Source of the DNA: Streptomyces sp. CG1
Lineage (GTDB): Bacteria; Actinomycetota; Actinomycetes; Streptomycetales; Streptomycetaceae
Length of the DNA stretch: 64,000 nucleotides
Assembly (NCBI RefSeq): GCF_041080625.1
Contig: NZ_CP163518.1
Coordinates: 6,007,501-6,071,500 of the forward strand
Direction: 5' to 3'
The position numbers were made by a program, and so were the translations under genes. This document shows positions 61,059 to 64,000 of the stretch, one piece after another. Each line of letters opens with the position of its first letter. Position 1 is the stretch's first letter. Under the pieces are notes generated by a model. The model made no database searches. It was given only the letters and a program-made list of their open reading frames with translations, and was not told the origin of the DNA.

Positions 61059-61402
61059 TGAGGTTCGGGCGTGATCACCACCGGCCGGTTTGCTGTTTTG
61101 CCTGGTGAGGGTGTTGGGGCGGGGTGGTCTCGGCTGGCGTCGAACGGGGTCAGGGAGCGGGTTGGCTCCCGGGTGGCTCCCAATGAGTACTGCAGCGCAG
61201 ATGGTGGAGCAGCGACGCCGGATCGAACCGGGCGCTGTCCGCCATCGTGGTGGATGCATGCGGGCATGAGGTGTCCATCCGAGCGGTCGACCAGCGCCGG
61301 GAGATCAATTCAGCGCGTCTATGCGCCGTCTCGCGCGCGGTTCGACGGCGAAGGCTGTCGGTGCAGTCCGGGAGCACACGGCGGCATCACGGATGTCGCC
61401 GC
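61059..61402. other. 344-bp stretch between the tRNA scar and the DUF499-type gene
   Basis: No gene is supported here. The bases next to the scar (GGTTCGGGCGTGATC...) are probably the end of the integrated element. An integrase gene, if present, is not in this gap. Confidence 0.4.
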
Positions 61403-64000
61403 CTATTGTTCGTGTGTCTCAGCCCGGAGGCCGAGCTGGCCGAGGCCCTCCTCGACGACCAAGTCAATGACATGCGGGGGTATCGGCTTCGAGGATCGAA
61501 CGGAAACGTTCAGTTCGACGCGTACCTCGGCGCCCTGCGCGGCGAATGGCAGCACCGCCACTTTTACGACATCGCGAACTTTGTCGGCCGGGACATCTGC
61601 AATATGCAGTCGCAGACCAGTGGGGCCTGCTGAAGGCGGCCTTGGCGCTGGTGCCTCTGAGGTCGTCGGCTCTCTGGTCCCGGGGGCGGCAGGCGTTCCT
61701 GTCCGCGGACTACTCGTGTCAGAAGGATGCGCAGGAGGTGCCTCAGGGCCGCGCAGGGCCTGGGCGCGTGCGGCGCGTACCAGCCACGTGCCGGGCTGGA
61801 AGTCGATCTCATCTGGAGAGATCTCCTCCCCGATGCGGATCACTGCGTCGGCTGCCTGCCAGGTGGCTCCCGAAACGAGGCCGAAGACTCCACGCCTGAC
61901 CCCCTCGGCAAGACAGCCGCGCAGCACCTCGATAGAGGCGAGCTTCGGCAGCCGGGGGAAGCGCCGGAACGCCTTGAGCAGGTCCTCTATCTCGACCGCT
62001 TCCACGTCTGCCGGAAGCAGGTCGAAGCGGTCCGACAACAATGCGGCCGGAGCGAGCCTGTCCAGTAGACCGTCACCTGACCGCAGGCGTTCCGTGACCC
62101 GGGAGGTGACGGTCTCGCTGGCGCGGGGGAGCCCGAGGTCGAGGTGCTGTGTGGTGGGCGGGGATCCACCCGTGCCGTTGGCCAGCAAGAACACATGTCG
62201 GTAGGCCGTGGTGAGCAGCCCGGGGAGTCGGTCCTCGGCGCGTAGGACCCTGTCACGAAGGTCGGCCTGCTGTTCCTGATTGAACCGCTTCAGCCGGTGT
62301 ACGTCGTCTCGCAGTTCGCGCATCGCCGCCAGGGTTCGTGCCAGTGCGCGGGCACGGCCGAGGGCGCCGGTGTCGGGAGCGACCAGGACCAGCGTGTTCT
62401 TGTTGGTACGGCCGGACTGGTCGTATTCGCTCAGGATGCGGTGGGCTGCGTCCCTGACCGCGCCTGGGGCAGAAGGCTCTACCCGGTGCTCGGGATCGAG
62501 CAGAGCGAGTGTCAGACGAGGTTCGTCGCGGACGTCCGCAGAGCTTAGGACGTCTGTCTGGGTGCGCCAGGGGGACTCGGCCGGAACCACACTCTTGGTG
62601 GCCTTTTCCAGTAGCTCGGCGATCGCGTCCTCGGGTACGGCGCTCTCACGTTCGACGATGACCTTGTTCAGGTTGGGTTCGGTGGTGAAACGGTAGCGGC
62701 CACCCTCGTAGCGCATGTACCAGGCGACATTCTTGACAGTGTCCCGGACATCTTCGAGAGCGCCGCGAGACAGCCCTGGTCGGCCCACACCGATGGTCAT
62801 CTGGGCGTCGGATGCCCCCGGAACCTTGTCGGAGCCGAAGGAGTTGACGAAGGCTGTCGTGGCGAGCTTGGTCGCCAGCCTCAGCTTCTCGACCTCGCCG
62901 CCACGGCGCTGGTCCTCGATGCGGGCTCGCGAGTCCTCGCGAATGATGTCGGCGTTCAGAGCCGCCAGGTAGGAACCACCGGTGATCTTCAATATCTCAG
63001 CCCGCACGCCGGGGTCGTGGAGAGGGATGTCCCCCGGGTGGATAAGGGGGGAGATGCGCCCTTCCGCATGGAGAGCCTTGATGCTGTGTGCGAGGGTGCG
63101 CAGTGCACCGCGTGTGCGCTGGAAGCCGGACAGCGAGCCCCAGCGATGGGTGAGCAGGTCGATGAGCTCGGGATGGAAGGGGTAAGCGGCCTCGATGCGA
63201 TCGCGGTAGACCGGATCACGGTATACAGCTGGCAGAGCATCGCCGAACTGCTCGGCGTAGTAGTCGCCGTAAGCGTCCGCGACGGTGCGGCGCTGGGCTG
63301 GAGTACCGGTGCTCTGGAACAGCCGGGTATGCAGGACAGGAAAGATGTCATCGCCTTCGACGGGCGTGATGACGTTCTCGGTCCGGCCGAATATCTTTGC
63401 CAAGCGCTCCAGCAGATCCTCGTGGTTGATACCCGTGAAATCTTCGAGGTGGGAAGCGGTGAGGGTCGCGACCAGACAGGCGCCGGGGGTGTTGGCGACC
63501 GCTGTGGTCAACTCCTTGATGAAGACGAGAGCGTTGGTGGTGAGAGCGCCTTGGTCGCCATCGGCGGTGATGGTCTTCGCCAGGTATTCGAGGGTCTCAT
63601 CCATCAGGATGAGGCAAGGCGTGTAGCGCTTGAGCAGGGCCACCAGATGAGCGGTGGAGGTCGCTTGGCGGGCCTCGTCCTCCGCGCGAACACCCTCGTA
63701 CGCTTTTTGCCCGCCAAGTTGAAAGGCGAGATGACCGAGCAGGGTACGTCCCGGGGAACGGTTCTCCTTGGTGCGATCCGGGGTCAGCGCGGAGCCGTCG
63801 AGGACTACGACGGTGGCTTGCGGAAGGCGGCCATCCTTGATGGAGGAGGAGAGCTGGCGGGCAAGTCGGGTGCGTGACAGTGCACGGGCGTTGCCAAAGA
63901 GATGGTAGGCGGACAGCAGGGTGTGGGTCTTTCCGCCACCGAATTCCGTCTGCATTCTGTGTACTGCTTTGGCGGCGGGATCGCCGGCCAGTCGATTCCC
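61403..64000 (-). CDS. Large DUF499-type ATPase (5' end outside the window)
   Basis: At least 865 residues are visible. Reading in from the window edge: NRLAGDPAAKAVHRMQTEFGGGKTHTLLSAYHLFG, in which GGGKTHT is the Walker A motif. Walker B is LILMDETLEYLAKTI. Further blocks are YPFHPELIDLLTHRWGSL, GFQRTRGALRTLAHSI and LNADIIRED. The C-terminal ~90 residues are a Pro/Ser linker and a small alpha-beta domain. This is the pattern of DUF499 ATPases, which occur in defence islands near DUF1156 methyltransferases and DISARM/BREX-like genes. The frame is open at the window end, so the start is outside. Function inferred, not shown. Confidence 0.75.
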   Translation of the reverse strand, partial: GNRLAGDPAAKAVHRMQTEFGGGKTHTLLSAYHLFGNARALSRTRLARQLSSSIKDGRLPQATVVVLDGSALTPDRTKENRSPGRTLLGHLAFQLGGQKAYEGVRAEDEARQATSTAHLVALLKRYTPCLILMDETLEYLAKTITADGDQGALTTNALVFIKELTTAVANTPGACLVATLTASHLEDFTGINHEDLLERLAKIFGRTENVITPVEGDDIFPVLHTRLFQSTGTPAQRRTVADAYGDYYAEQFGDALPAVYRDPVYRDRIEAAYPFHPELIDLLTHRWGSLSGFQRTRGALRTLAHSIKALHAEGRISPLIHPGDIPLHDPGVRAEILKITGGSYLAALNADIIREDSRARIEDQRRGGEVEKLRLATKLATTAFVNSFGSDKVPGASDAQMTIGVGRPGLSRGALEDVRDTVKNVAWYMRYEGGRYRFTTEPNLNKVIVERESAVPEDAIAELLEKATKSVVPAESPWRTQTDVLSSADVRDEPRLTLALLDPEHRVEPSAPGAVRDAAHRILSEYDQSGRTNKNTLVLVAPDTGALGRARALARTLAAMRELRDDVHRLKRFNQEQQADLRDRVLRAEDRLPGLLTTAYRHVFLLANGTGGSPPTTQHLDLGLPRASETVTSRVTERLRSGDGLLDRLAPAALLSDRFDLLPADVEAVEIEDLLKAFRRFPRLPKLASIEVLRGCLAEGVRRGVFGLVSGATWQAADAVIRIGEEISPDEIDFQPGTWLVRAARAQALRGPEAPPAHPSDTSSPRTGTPAAPGTREPTTSEAPAPRPPSAGPTGLRLHIADVPADKVRDVVKVAVLPFAAQGAEVRVELNVSVRSSKPIPPHVIDLVVEEGLGQLGLRAETHEQ

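Overview
The window is chromosomal DNA of a Streptomyces. The G+C content is high, start codons are often GTG or TTG, and the gene order around bldN/rsbN, rex-hemACD, argS and lysS is the one I know from the Streptomyces core chromosome. No megaplasmid or phage backbone is visible.

Layout. 1-3.5 kb: the end of a 16S-23S spacer, a full 23S rRNA, a 5S rRNA and a strong terminator. 3.5-8.4 kb: a HAD phosphatase, a small membrane protein, an MFS transporter, an AcuC-type deacetylase and a conserved gene of unknown function. 8.5-15.1 kb: a developmental/envelope block with a BdtA-like DNA-binding protein, ribosomal protein bS22, an epimerase, an acyltransferase, the anti-sigma/pro-sigma pair rsbN/bldN and a HAD-IB phosphatase. 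15.2-23.9 kb: glutaredoxin, then rex-hemA-hemC-hemD behind a Rex operator, a secreted HKD (phospholipase D-like) protein inserted on the other strand, hemB and a DUF4232 lipoprotein. 24-32 kb: mixed metabolism and regulation (aminotransferase, membrane protein, zinc-ribbon protein, VOC protein with a divergent WYL regulator, Sll1717-type P-loop ATPase). 32-36 kb: argS and lysS. 36-39.3 kb: DUF2637 membrane protein and two DUF3558 lipoproteins. 39.5-41.6 kb: rtcB next to a free-standing LAGLIDADG endonuclease gene. 41.7-46.4 kb: SDR, YnfA, HxlR regulator with a divergent oxidoreductase, and a flavin-dependent oxidoreductase. 46.6-51.1 kb: an MprAB-like two-component system, an MprF-like lysyltransferase and a small membrane protein.

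51.2-64 kb is accessory. It opens with a cluster of decayed genes (M55 D-aminopeptidase, MFS transporter, metallo-beta-lactamase-fold hydrolase), then an IS607-type element (serine recombinase plus TnpB) and a 28-bp tandem repeat array. A LysR/EamA pair, an SPFH/NfeD-like pair and small membrane proteins follow. After a quinone-oxidoreductase gene there is a 42-nt copy of the 3' half of a tRNA-Pro gene, which reads as the attachment-site scar of an island extending to the right. The first gene inside is a large DUF499-type ATPase whose start lies beyond the window.

The best candidates for new biology are: the DUF499 gene at a tRNA scar (probable edge of an anti-phage island); a TnpB whose third RuvC aspartate appears replaced by alanine and which has no zinc ribbon; a shared inverted-repeat operator in front of the lysyltransferase gene and between a small membrane gene and a decayed peptidase; and rtcB with an AT-rich palindromic patch beside a homing endonuclease gene.
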